A stretch of 34,144 nucleotides of DNA from Brevundimonas sp. ASV9 (GCF_016429195.1 NZ_JAELUF010000028.1:1-34144), one strand, 5' to 3'. Positions 22,791 to 32,762 are shown, counted from the first letter of the stretch. Notes: generated by a model not told the origin, from the letters alone. Numbers and translations: made by a program.

Positions 22791-24329
22791 ATGTCCGTGC
22801 TTAGGCTGGTGCTGGGCGATCAGCTGTCGGACGACCTGTCGGCGCTGAAGGATCTGAACCCGGACGTCGACACGGTTCTGATGGCCGAGGTTCGCGACGA
22901 GGCGACCTATGTCCGGCATCACAAGCAGAAGCTGGCCCTGGTCTTCGCCGCCATGCGCAATCACGCCGAGCGGCTGAAGGGGCGGGGCGTCAATGTGCGC
23001 TATGTGCGCATCGACGATGCGGACAACAGCGGTTCGATCACCGGCGAACTGGCCCGGGCGCTGGACAACGGCGCCCATGAGGCGGTGGTGATGACCGAAT
23101 GCGGCGAATGGCGGCTGGCCGAGCATCTGGCCGCCTTTGCGGAAGGGGTGGAGCTGCCGGTCGAGATTCGCGAGGATCGCCGCTTCATCAGCAGCCACGA
23201 CCGCTTTCGCCGGTGGGCCTCGGGCAAGTCGCAGCTGCGCATGGAGTTCTTCTATCGCGAGATGCGCCGCGCGACGGGCATACTGATGGACGGCGATCAG
23301 CCGGAGGGCGGGCGCTGGAACTATGACGCCGAGAACCGCAAGAAGCTGGCCAAGGGCGTGACGCCGCCCGATCGCCTGCGCATTCCGGCCAACCCCGTGG
23401 CGCGCGAGGCGATGGCGGATGTCGAGCGGCTGTTCGGCGACCATTTTGGATCGCTGGATGGGTTCGGCTGGGCCACGACGGCGCAGGAGGCGGAAGCCTC
23501 GCTGAAGCACTTCCTGAAGGATGTCCTGCCGTCGTTCGGGGACTGGCAGGACGCGATGGCGGAGAATCTGCCGTGGATGTGGCATGGGCTGATCTCGACC
23601 TCGATAAACCTGGGCCTGCTGGACCCGCTGGATGTCTGCAAGCGCGCCGAGGCGGTCTATCGAGCGGGCAAGGCGCCGCTGAATGCGGTCGAAGGCTTCA
23701 TCCGGCAAATCCTGGGATGGCGCGAGTTCGTGCGCGGCATCTACTGGCTGAAGGCGCCGGAGTATCGGGCGCGCAACTTCCTGGATGCGGACCGCAAGCT
23801 GCCCTGGTTCTACTGGTCCGGCGAGACCGACATGGCCTGTGTCGCCGACGTGGTGAAGACCACGCGCGACAACGCCTACGCCCACCATATCCAGCGGCTG
23901 ATGGTGACGGGCAATCTGGCCTTGCTGCTGGGCGTGCATCCCGATCAGGTCGATGACTGGTACATGTGCGTCTATGCCGACGCCTATGAATGGGTCGAAA
24001 TGCCCAATACGCGCGGCATGGCCCTGTTCGCCGATGGCGGCATCGTGGGGTCCAAGCCCTATGCGGCCTCGGGGGCCTATATCGACCGTATGAGCGACTA
24101 CTGCGGGGCGTGTCGCTATGACGTGAAGAGCAAGAGCGGCGACGCGGCCTGCCCGTTCAATCGGCTGTACTGGGGCTTTCTGGAGCGCAATCGCGGTCGG
24201 CTGCGGGACAATGTGCGGCTGGCCATGCCCTACCGCACGCTGGAGAAGTTTGGTGAGGCCAAGCGCAAGGCCCTGGCGGCCGAGGCGGAGGCGTGCCGGA
24301 CCCTGCTGGGCGCCACGCCGATCGATTGA
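22791..24329 (+). CDS. PhrB-type iron-sulfur (6-4) photolyase / cryptochrome
   Basis: This 512-residue protein matches the FeS-BCP class of bacterial cryptochrome/photolyases, typified by Agrobacterium PhrB. The four cluster cysteines fall at 350 (DMACVADVV), 438, 441 (YCGAC) and 454 (AACPF), the same numbers as I recall for PhrB. The active-site histidines are 365 and 366 (AHHIQRLMVTGN), and Tyr424 and Tyr430 are also kept. The N-terminal domain (MSVLRLVLGDQLSDDL) belongs to the class that binds a ribityllumazine antenna. It should bind FAD and repair (6-4) photoproducts using light. It lies 12 nt after the DCC thiol oxidoreductase gene. Confidence 0.95.
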   Translation: MSVLRLVLGDQLSDDLSALKDLNPDVDTVLMAEVRDEATYVRHHKQKLALVFAAMRNHAERLKGRGVNVRYVRIDDADNSGSITGELARALDNGAHEAVVMTECGEWRLAEHLAAFAEGVELPVEIREDRRFISSHDRFRRWASGKSQLRMEFFYREMRRATGILMDGDQPEGGRWNYDAENRKKLAKGVTPPDRLRIPANPVAREAMADVERLFGDHFGSLDGFGWATTAQEAEASLKHFLKDVLPSFGDWQDAMAENLPWMWHGLISTSINLGLLDPLDVCKRAEAVYRAGKAPLNAVEGFIRQILGWREFVRGIYWLKAPEYRARNFLDADRKLPWFYWSGETDMACVADVVKTTRDNAYAHHIQRLMVTGNLALLLGVHPDQVDDWYMCVYADAYEWVEMPNTRGMALFADGGIVGSKPYAASGAYIDRMSDYCGACRYDVKSKSGDAACPFNRLYWGFLERNRGRLRDNVRLAMPYRTLEKFGEAKRKALAAEAEACRTLLGATPID

Positions 24330-24395
24330 CGGTGGAACCTCAGGCGCAGCGCGACCATTTGCCTTGCTGTTTCGTCCTGCTCGAGAGGCCGCCCC

Positions 24396-25151
24396 GTGAT
24401 CCTGCCCCGCCGTTCCGCCCTTGTCCTGGCCGCCGCCGTCGCGGCCTCGGCCCTGTCCGCCTGCGCCTATAACGAAGCCCTGGGCCGCAATCAGTTGCTG
24501 TTGGTGGACAACGCCGCCCTGTCGCAGCAATCGACCGCCGCCTGGCGCGAGGCCATCGCCAAGCCAGGCGTGATGACGACCGGCGCGCAGGTCGACCGGA
24601 TCCGGCGCGTTGGCGACCGTCTGGTCCAGGCGGCGGGTCTGGGCAATCGGACATGGGACTATGCGGTGTTCACGGAGGCCAGCCCCAACGCCTTCGTCCT
24701 GCCGTCCGGCCAGATTGGCGTGACGACCAGCCTGTTGGCCCTGGTCCAGAACGACGATCAGCTGGCCAGCGTGATCGGTCACGAAATCGGGCACGTGGTC
24801 GCCAACCATGCGGCCGAGCGCGCCTCGAACCAGACGGTGACCAGCGTCGGTCTGGCGGCCGTCGGCGGGGCGGCGGGTCGATACGGAGATGCGGTGAACG
24901 CCTATGGCGGTCTGGCCGCCCAGTACGGGCTGTTGCTGCCCTATTCGCGGCGCGACGAGCTGGAGGCCGACCGTCTGGGCGTGGACTATATGGCCGGAGC
25001 CGGGTTCAAGCCGTCGCAGGCGGTGGCGCTATGGCGACTGATGGCGGCGCAGCGTCAGACCCAGACGCCGCAGTTCGCTTCGACCCACCCTTCGGATGCG
25101 ACCCGGATCGAGGCGTTGCAGCAATATATCGCCAGCCGCGGCTGGAACTGA
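24396..25151 (+). CDS. M48 family metalloprotease, predicted lipoprotein
   Basis: This 251-residue protein has a lipoprotein signal with lipobox LSAC, lipidated Cys at residue 23. The M48 zinc motif is His129-Glu130-Ile-Gly-His133 (GHEIGHVVANH), with Glu188 in RRDELEADRLG as the third ligand. FASTHPSDATRIE near the end is the usual M48C tail motif. It resembles LoiP/YcaL-type proteases that handle outer-membrane proteins. The start is a GTG at 24396 with GAGAGG 7 nt upstream. There are 66 nt after the photolyase stop, so co-transcription is possible. Its stop directly abuts the stop of the convergent gene. Confidence 0.93.
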   Translation: MILPRRSALVLAAAVAASALSACAYNEALGRNQLLLVDNAALSQQSTAAWREAIAKPGVMTTGAQVDRIRRVGDRLVQAAGLGNRTWDYAVFTEASPNAFVLPSGQIGVTTSLLALVQNDDQLASVIGHEIGHVVANHAAERASNQTVTSVGLAAVGGAAGRYGDAVNAYGGLAAQYGLLLPYSRRDELEADRLGVDYMAGAGFKPSQAVALWRLMAAQRQTQTPQFASTHPSDATRIEALQQYIASRGWN

Positions 25152-25430
25152 TCAGACCCGGATGTCGAGGTAGGAGCCGGGACGCATGATCCGCGGCTCC
25201 TCGCGCTGGGCCGGGGCGGGGGGCGCTTCCACCGGTCGCGCCGGGTTGGCGGTGCGAATCGTGGACATGACGGCCGCGGCCGGGACTGGCGGCCTGGGCG
25301 TCGCAGTCTGCTCCACCGCATTCTGATTCAGGGCGGCGCGGAAGAAGGCCGCCTGGGCGCTGCGGGCGCTCGGCAGATCAAGGCCCTGGGCGGGCGTGTT
25401 CAGCGGCAGGCCGGGACGAATCGCGCTCAT
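25152..25430 (-). CDS. Small hypothetical protein ending in RPGSYLDIRV
   Basis: This is a 92-residue product of an unrecognised family. The N-terminal half has one helical-looking stretch (SARSAQAAFFRAALNQNAVEQ). The middle is Pro/Ala-rich and probably disordered. The last ten residues, RPGSYLDIRV, look like a conserved beta or binding tail. No signal peptide or membrane segment is seen. The ATG at 25430 lacks a clear ribosome binding site, so the start is tentative. Two GTTAAC elements lie 10 and 34 nt upstream. Its stop abuts the stop of the M48 protease gene. Confidence 0.55.
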   Translation of the reverse strand: MSAIRPGLPLNTPAQGLDLPSARSAQAAFFRAALNQNAVEQTATPRPPVPAAAVMSTIRTANPARPVEAPPAPAQREEPRIMRPGSYLDIRV

Positions 25431-25439
25431 GCCGACATG

Positions 25440-25469
25440 GTTAACGCAAACCCTCGAAAAAGGGTTAAC
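25440..25469 (-). promoter_or_regulatory. Paired GTTAAC elements with an internal hairpin
   Basis: GTTAAC occurs at 25440-25445 and 25464-25469, flanking the inverted repeat AACCCT-N6-AGGGTT (25449-25466). They lie just upstream of the small gene that starts at 25430. TTAAC is the half-site of the cell-cycle regulator CtrA in Caulobacterales, but the spacing here is not the classical TTAA-N7-TTAA, so binding is only possible. Confidence 0.3.
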
Positions 25470-25475
25470 GCCGCC

Positions 25476-26036
25476 TCACCGCCTGGTCGGCGCGGGACGC
25501 GGCGGGGCCTGCATGGAGGCGACCAGTCGGTCGATGTCGGCGTCGTCTAGCAGGGGGCCGGACTGTTTGGCGGTGATGCGCCCCATGGCGTCGACGGCGA
25601 ACGTCTCGGGCACGCCGGAGATGCCGAGGTCGAGGCCCGCACGACCTTCGCGGTCCACCAGCACCATCGAATAGGGATCGCCCAGTTCGTCGAGGAAGGC
25701 GCGAGTGGCGACCGGCTCATCCTTGTAGGCGATGCCGACCACGGCGACGCCGCGCGCCTTCAGCGCCAGCAGCTTGGGGTGTTCGATGCGGCACGGCGCG
25801 CACCAGGAAGCGAACACATTGACCAGCATGGGCCGACCGACGCCGGCGGTCTTCAGGTCCAGATTGCCCGGTCCCGCCTGGTCGCCCGACAGCAGGGGCA
25901 GGACCGTCTCGGGGATCGTCTGGCCGACCAGGGCGTCGGGCTTGAAGGCTGGATCGCGCTTCAGCGACCAGCCGACGAACAGGGCCGCCAGCGCCGCGAG
26001 GACGGCCAGCGGGATCAGGGCCAGCCAGCGGTTCAT
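25476..26036 (-). CDS. ccmG: Cytochrome c biogenesis thiol:disulfide oxidoreductase CcmG (DsbE)
   Basis: This is a 186-residue thioredoxin-like protein with one N-terminal membrane anchor (about residues 4-24), so the domain faces the periplasm. The active site is Cys79-Ala-Pro-Cys82 in FASWCAPCRIEHP, and the cis-proline loop is GVPETF. It keeps apocytochrome c haem-binding cysteines reduced before ligation. The frame opens at 26141, but the ATG at 26036 overlaps the ccmD stop as ATGA, which supports this start and translational coupling. It is the last gene of the ccm cluster here. Confidence 0.95.
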   Translation of the reverse strand: MNRWLALIPLAVLAALAALFVGWSLKRDPAFKPDALVGQTIPETVLPLLSGDQAGPGNLDLKTAGVGRPMLVNVFASWCAPCRIEHPKLLALKARGVAVVGIAYKDEPVATRAFLDELGDPYSMVLVDREGRAGLDLGISGVPETFAVDAMGRITAKQSGPLLDDADIDRLVASMQAPPRPAPTRR

Positions 26037-26251
26037 TTCTCTTGTCCTAACGCGCTTCGCGCTGCTTGAGGACGGTTGGAATCCGGCCCTTCTGACGAGG
26101 GCGTTTGCGCTGGCTCCAGTCGCGCCAGTTCGCGCTTCCATTTGCGGGAGGCGACGACGGCGCGGACGGTCAGGACGATCAGCACCAGGGCGCTGACGCC
26201 CCAGGCGGGCCAGACGAAGGCGGCGTAGGGGGTCATTTCGAGGTCGAGCAT
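26033..26251 (-). CDS. ccmD: Haem exporter protein CcmD
   Basis: This 72-residue protein has a single membrane segment (about residues 10-32, YAAFVWPAWGVSALVLIVLTV) followed by a basic cytoplasmic helix (RAVVASRKWKRELARLE). CcmD is required to release holo-CcmE from the CcmABC complex. The identification rests on size, topology and position between ccmC and ccmG, because CcmD sequences are weakly conserved. It is 4 nt after ccmC and overlaps ccmG by four bases. The tail after residue 45 is longer than in many homologues. Confidence 0.9.
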   Translation of the reverse strand: MLDLEMTPYAAFVWPAWGVSALVLIVLTVRAVVASRKWKRELARLEPAQTPSSEGPDSNRPQAARSALGQEK

Positions 26252-26255
26252 GGCG

Positions 26256-26975
26256 TCAGGCCTCCTGAGCCAGACGGGCGCGCAGCGTCATGACGCGGCG
26301 ACGGCGGATCTCGGTGCGGATGGCCGTCAGCCACAGGGCCGCGAACAGCATCCCGTAGGCCGCCAGCATGGTCAGGAAGGGCGGCAGATAGACCGGGTCG
26401 AGGCCCGAGGAGCCAGGTGTCAAGAAGCTGGCGGGCTGATGCAGTGTGTTCCACCAATCGACCGAGAATTTCACGATCGGCAGATTGATCAGGCCGACCA
26501 GACCCAGGACGGCGGCGGCGCGGCCGGCCTTCTGCTCGTCGTCGATCGAGGCTCTCAGCGCCATATAGCCGAGGTAGAAGAGAAACAGCACCAGCACGCT
26601 GGTCAGGCGCGCGTCCCACACCCACCAGGTCCCCCACATCGGCTGGCCCCACAGCGAGCCGGTGAACAGGGCGAGAGCCGTGAAGGCCGCGCCCGGCAGG
26701 GCTGCGGCGCGGGCGGCGGCGTCGGCCAGAGCGTGGCGGAAGACCAGAGCGAAGAAGCTGGACACGCCCAGCGCCGCATAGGCGCCCAGGCCCAGGGTTG
26801 CGGCGGGGACGTGGACGAACATGATCCGCACCGTGTCGCCCTGCTGATAATCGGCCGGGACCGAGAAGCTGAGCCAGCTTCCGACAGCCAGCAGCACGGC
26901 GGCGAGCCCCCACAGAACGGGCGTCAACGGGCCGGTGAAGGCCATGAAGCGCTGCGGATTGGACAGGCCGAACAT
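26256..26975 (-). CDS. ccmC: Haem transporter CcmC
   Basis: This 239-residue inner-membrane protein has six hydrophobic segments. It carries the tryptophan-rich haem-handling motif of the family at about 113-124 (MWGTWWVWDARLT). The two conserved histidines are His55 (FVHVPAA) and His179 (LHQPAS), on either side. CcmC loads haem onto CcmE. The ATG at 26975 (MFGLSNPQRF) fits the family. It lies 39 nt after ccmB on the same strand. Confidence 0.96.
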   Translation of the reverse strand: MFGLSNPQRFMAFTGPLTPVLWGLAAVLLAVGSWLSFSVPADYQQGDTVRIMFVHVPAATLGLGAYAALGVSSFFALVFRHALADAAARAAALPGAAFTALALFTGSLWGQPMWGTWWVWDARLTSVLVLFLFYLGYMALRASIDDEQKAGRAAAVLGLVGLINLPIVKFSVDWWNTLHQPASFLTPGSSGLDPVYLPPFLTMLAAYGMLFAALWLTAIRTEIRRRRVMTLRARLAQEA

Positions 26976-27014
26976 CGGTTCAGCGCTTACGCAACGAATG
27001 GACGGCGGGCAAGC

Positions 27015-27725
27015 TTACCCTTGCGCGTTGCGAACGGCGGCGGCCCCGGCGAAGGGCGCGACGACGGCGGCGAACAGGACGTAGGCGCAGAGCAAGGCCA
27101 GCGCCGGGCCGACCGGCTGGCCCGATCCGGCGCGCTCCAAGGCGCCGGCGCCGAAGACGACAGGCGGAATGAACAGGGGCAGGACGACGACGGCGATCAG
27201 CAGCCCGCCGCGCTTGGCGCCCAGCGCAAGGGCGGCGCCCAGCGCCCCGGTGAAGGCGAAGCCTGCGCCGCCGATCAGGGCGGTCAGGGCGACGAGCGGC
27301 GTCAGCGAGGCGGGCAGGCCCAGCGCCAGGGCGGCGACGGGGGCGGTCAGGGCGAGCGGCAGACCGACGGCGATCCACTGCGCCAGGGCCTTGATCAGAA
27401 CGACCTGCTCCAGCGCCAGATGGCCGAGGGCGAGCAGATCCAGCGCCCCGTCCTCCATGTCGCGCTCGAACAGCCGCTCCAGCGACAGCAGGGACGCCAG
27501 GGCGAGGGCCAACCACGCGACGCCGCCGGCGACGGGGCCGAGCGTGCGCGGATCGCCGCCGGCCGCCAGCGGCAGTATCGCGGTCAGACAGGCGAAGAAG
27601 CCGCAGGCCAGCAAGGGGCCGCCGCCCCCGCCCCAGGCCAGATCCAGTTCGCGCTCCAGCAAAACGCGCGTCGCGCCGCGCAGGCCGGGCGGACGGGGTT
27701 CCTGATCGACATCGCGGCGGCTCAC
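27015..27725 (-). CDS. ccmB: Haem exporter permease CcmB
   Basis: This is a 236-residue inner-membrane permease of the CcmAB ABC transporter, with about six hydrophobic segments. The motif LLSLERLFERDMEDGALDLLAL matches the conserved cytoplasmic loop of CcmB (the F-x-x-D-x-x-D-G-x-L pattern). No ATG is available before the conserved region. The start is a GTG at 27725 that overlaps the ccmA stop as GTGA. The same frame runs on into ccmA as a longer ORF, which is a shadow. The subunit is slightly longer than usual at the N-terminus. Confidence 0.93.
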   Translation of the reverse strand: MSRRDVDQEPRPPGLRGATRVLLERELDLAWGGGGGPLLACGFFACLTAILPLAAGGDPRTLGPVAGGVAWLALALASLLSLERLFERDMEDGALDLLALGHLALEQVVLIKALAQWIAVGLPLALTAPVAALALGLPASLTPLVALTALIGGAGFAFTGALGAALALGAKRGGLLIAVVVLPLFIPPVVFGAGALERAGSGQPVGPALALLCAYVLFAAVVAPFAGAAAVRNAQG

Positions 27726-28345
27726 TTCAGCGCCCCCAGATCGAGAGTGCGGGTCGGCAGCGGCAGGGGGTCGTGGACGGCGGCGACGATCAGGCCGTCG
27801 GCGTCCAGATGACGCTGCATCTGCTCGGCGAAGGCTTCGCGCCAACGCGTGTCCAGCGGCGCCATCGGCTCGTCCAGCAGCCACAGGGCGCGCGGCGATC
27901 CGACCAGCCGGCCCATGGCCAGGCGACGGCGCTGACCGGCGGACAGACGCCGGACCTCCAGGTCCAGAAGTGGCTTCAGGCCGAAGGCCTCGACGGCGTG
28001 ATCGACGCCGTACTGGGTGTGGCCCAACCAGTCGCACTGAAACCCCAGCTCCTCGCGCGCGGTGCGGCCGCCCTTCAGCCCGTCCAGATGGCCGAGAAAA
28101 TGAGTTTCGCGTCCACGCGCCTGTCGTTCGTCCAGCCGATTGCCGTCGCCGTCCTGGAAGGCGACCGTCCCGGCGTCGGGGCGCAGCAGGCCCGCGATCG
28201 CGCGCAGCAGGCTGGTCTTGCCCGCCCCGTTTGCGCCCGTCAGGGCCAGCACCTCGCCGGCGCGCAAGGTCAGGCCCAGGCCTTCGAACAGTCGGCGCTC
28301 GCCGCGCGAGACGGTCAGGCCGGAGAGGGCGAGGGTGTGGATCAT
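27722..28345 (-). CDS. ccmA: Cytochrome c biogenesis ATP-binding export protein CcmA
   Basis: This 207-residue ABC ATPase has Walker A GANGAGKT (37-44), signature LSAGQ (134-138) and Walker B ALWLLDEP (153-160). The H-loop is in AAVHDPLPL. It powers release of haem-loaded CcmE by CcmABCD. It is the first gene of the leftward ccmABCDG cluster. Its promoter should be within the 208-nt region it shares with acnA. The GTGA overlap with ccmB implies coupled translation. Confidence 0.95.
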   Translation of the reverse strand: MIHTLALSGLTVSRGERRLFEGLGLTLRAGEVLALTGANGAGKTSLLRAIAGLLRPDAGTVAFQDGDGNRLDERQARGRETHFLGHLDGLKGGRTAREELGFQCDWLGHTQYGVDHAVEAFGLKPLLDLEVRRLSAGQRRRLAMGRLVGSPRALWLLDEPMAPLDTRWREAFAEQMQRHLDADGLIVAAVHDPLPLPTRTLDLGALK

Positions 28346-28386
28346 CGCGTTTCACCCGCCGCGCCAAATCTGCGAACCCTTCTCAA

Positions 28387-28440
28387 TGTCCACGTCAGGG
28401 GTGTGGACACATGGACGGTGCGGCGTGGCGGGGCTATAGG
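28387..28440 (+). promoter_or_regulatory. Candidate acnA promoter and adjacent inverted repeat
   Basis: TGGACGG (28412-28418) and GCTATAGG (28433-28440) are separated by 14 nt. This resembles the Caulobacter housekeeping consensus TTGACG(C/G)-N10-14-GCTANAWC, with one -35 mismatch. TGTCCAC (28387-28393) and GTGGACA (28403-28409) form a 7-bp inverted repeat directly upstream, a possible activator site. The leader would be about 105 nt. Confidence 0.45.
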
Positions 28441-28553
28441 CACGGTCGCCGCAGCAGGCTTTCGCCGCGCGCGCAGGGGCCCTGTGAGCCGCTGCGTCTG
28501 CCGCGCGAAGGCGCAACCGGATTGTCGGGCGGCGCTGACCAGAGGAACTCTCC

Positions 28554-31280
<2,727 letters not shown>

Positions 31281-31306
31281 GTCGCGGTTCGCCCAGACAA
31301 GAAAAG

Positions 31307-31337
31307 AGGGCCGGCGGAGCGATCCGCCGGCCCTTTT
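31307..31337. terminator. Bidirectional rho-independent terminator between acnA and the aldehyde dehydrogenase
   Basis: AGGGCCGGCGGA (31307-31318) pairs perfectly with TCCGCCGGCCCT (31323-31334) around a GCGA tetraloop, with T residues at 31334-31337. The opposite strand also shows CTCTTTTC after the stem, so both convergent genes can use it. Confidence 0.93.
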
Positions 31338-31358
31338 CCGTTTGCCGAAAGGCGGTGG

Positions 31359-32732
31359 TCAGTCGGCGCTGACGACCACCAGCTTGCGGTTCACGAACTC
31401 CTTGATGCCGACATCGCCCAGCTCGCGGCCGAAGCCCGAGCGTTTGACGCCGCCGAACGGCAGTTCGGGCATGGAGGTCGTGGTGGTGTTGATGAAGACC
31501 ATGCCGGTCTCGATGCGCGAGGCCAGTTTGCGGGCGCGGTCGGTGTCGCCCGAGAAGATCGAGCCGCCCAGGCCGAAGTGGGAGTCGTTGGCCAGGGCCA
31601 CGACCGCATCGTCGTCCTCGACCACGAAGACCTGGGCCACTGGGCCGAAGAACTCCTGATAGAAGGCCGGGTTGTCGCGCGCGACGTCAGTCAGGACGGT
31701 CGGCTCGTAAAAGAAGCCGGTGCGGTCGGCGGGCTTTCCGCCGGTCACCGCCTTGGCGCCGTGCTGGATCGCCTCTTCCACCTGTTTGGTCAATGTCTTC
31801 AGCGCATCCTCGGACGACAGCGGACCCAGGTCGGTGGCCTCGTCCAGCGGATCGCCCATGACGGCCTTCTTCATGCCTTCGACGAAGCCGGTGATGAAGG
31901 CGTCGGAGACGGACTTTTGGACGATGAAGCGTTTGGAGCCGGTGCAGACCTGTCCTGCGTTGGACAGGCGGCCTTCGACGCCTGCCGCGACCGCCTTTTC
32001 GATGTCAGCGTCGTCCAACACCACGAAGACGTCGCTGCCGCCAAGTTCCAGCGTGGACTTCTTCAGCATTTCCGAGGCGCGGGCCGAGACCTTGGCGCCG
32101 GCGCCCTCCGATCCGGTCAGGGCCACGCCCTGGATGCGGTCGTCGCCGATCAGTTCGGCGACCTTGTCCGAGGAAATGTAGAGGTTGGCGACGAAGCCTT
32201 CGGGCGCGCCGGCCTCGCGCACCAGTTCGGCGAACCGGGCGGCGCAGCGCGGCACGATGCCCGCGTGCTTGTAAAGTACGGGATTGCCGACCGCGATGGC
32301 GGGAGCCACCACGCGGATCAGCTGATAGATCGGGAAGTTCCACGGCTCTACCGCCAGCAGCACGCCGATCGGGTGGAACTCGACCCAGGCCTCGCCCAGT
32401 TCGCTGTCGATCTTTTCAGGCTTGAGGAAATCGGCAGCCTTCTCGGCATAGTAGGCGGCGATGCCGGCGCACAGATCGATCTCGCCCTGCCCCTGAGCCA
32501 GGGGCTTGCCCATCTCCTCGGCCATGGTGCGGGCCAGGTCGTCTCGGTTTTCGGTCAGCAGGCCTGACAAGGATTTCAGCACGGCGAGACGCGGCTGGAT
32601 GTCGCCCTTCGACCAATCCGAATGAAACAGGCCGTCGGCCCTGGCCAGGGCGGCCTCGACGGCGTCGTCGGTGTGTTCCGGATAGTCCTCGACCAGCTGT
32701 TCGGTGAAGGGATTGAGGGTGCGATAGGCCAT
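31359..32732 (-). CDS. NAD(P)-dependent succinate-semialdehyde dehydrogenase (Sad/GabD-like)
   Basis: This 457-residue aldehyde dehydrogenase has Asn132 in EPWNFPIYQ, Lys155 in YKHAG, the general base Glu229 in LELGGSDVFVVL and the nucleophile Cys263 in NAGQVCTGSKR. The ELGGSD form and the short length fit the Sad (YneI)-type succinate-semialdehyde dehydrogenase group. The physiological aldehyde is not certain. It converges on acnA, which may suggest feeding succinate into the TCA cycle (inference). A hairpin covers the region just before its ATG. Confidence 0.92.
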   Translation of the reverse strand: MAYRTLNPFTEQLVEDYPEHTDDAVEAALARADGLFHSDWSKGDIQPRLAVLKSLSGLLTENRDDLARTMAEEMGKPLAQGQGEIDLCAGIAAYYAEKAADFLKPEKIDSELGEAWVEFHPIGVLLAVEPWNFPIYQLIRVVAPAIAVGNPVLYKHAGIVPRCAARFAELVREAGAPEGFVANLYISSDKVAELIGDDRIQGVALTGSEGAGAKVSARASEMLKKSTLELGGSDVFVVLDDADIEKAVAAGVEGRLSNAGQVCTGSKRFIVQKSVSDAFITGFVEGMKKAVMGDPLDEATDLGPLSSEDALKTLTKQVEEAIQHGAKAVTGGKPADRTGFFYEPTVLTDVARDNPAFYQEFFGPVAQVFVVEDDDAVVALANDSHFGLGGSIFSGDTDRARKLASRIETGMVFINTTTTSMPELPFGGVKRSGFGRELGDVGIKEFVNRKLVVVSAD

Positions 32733-32733
32733 G

Positions 32734-32762
32734 GGGCGTCCTGAAGTTTCGGTCGGACGCCC
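32734..32762 (-). promoter_or_regulatory. Hairpin that would cover the ribosome binding site of the aldehyde dehydrogenase
   Basis: On the minus strand, GGGCGTCC (32762-32755) pairs with GGACGCCC (32741-32734) across a 13-nt loop. The 3' arm ends one base before the ATG at 32732. The only Shine-Dalgarno-like sequence, AGGA (32742-32739), lies at the loop-stem junction, with GGA inside the stem. Translation control is an inference from this geometry. Confidence 0.5.

Noticed and set aside
22689..24809. 706-codon open frame on the minus strand opposite the photolyase
   Set aside because: Same codon-bias artefact. It crosses the photolyase and part of the M48 gene and has an Arg/Gln/His-rich composition.
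26250..27812. 520-codon plus-strand frame opposite the ccm genes
   Set aside because: Gln/Gly/Arg-rich shadow of ccmC and ccmB, which are unmistakable on the minus strand.
27726..28367. Upstream extension of ccmB to a 450-residue protein
   Set aside because: The extra N-terminal part is the wrong frame of ccmA. CcmB needs only the GTG at 27725.
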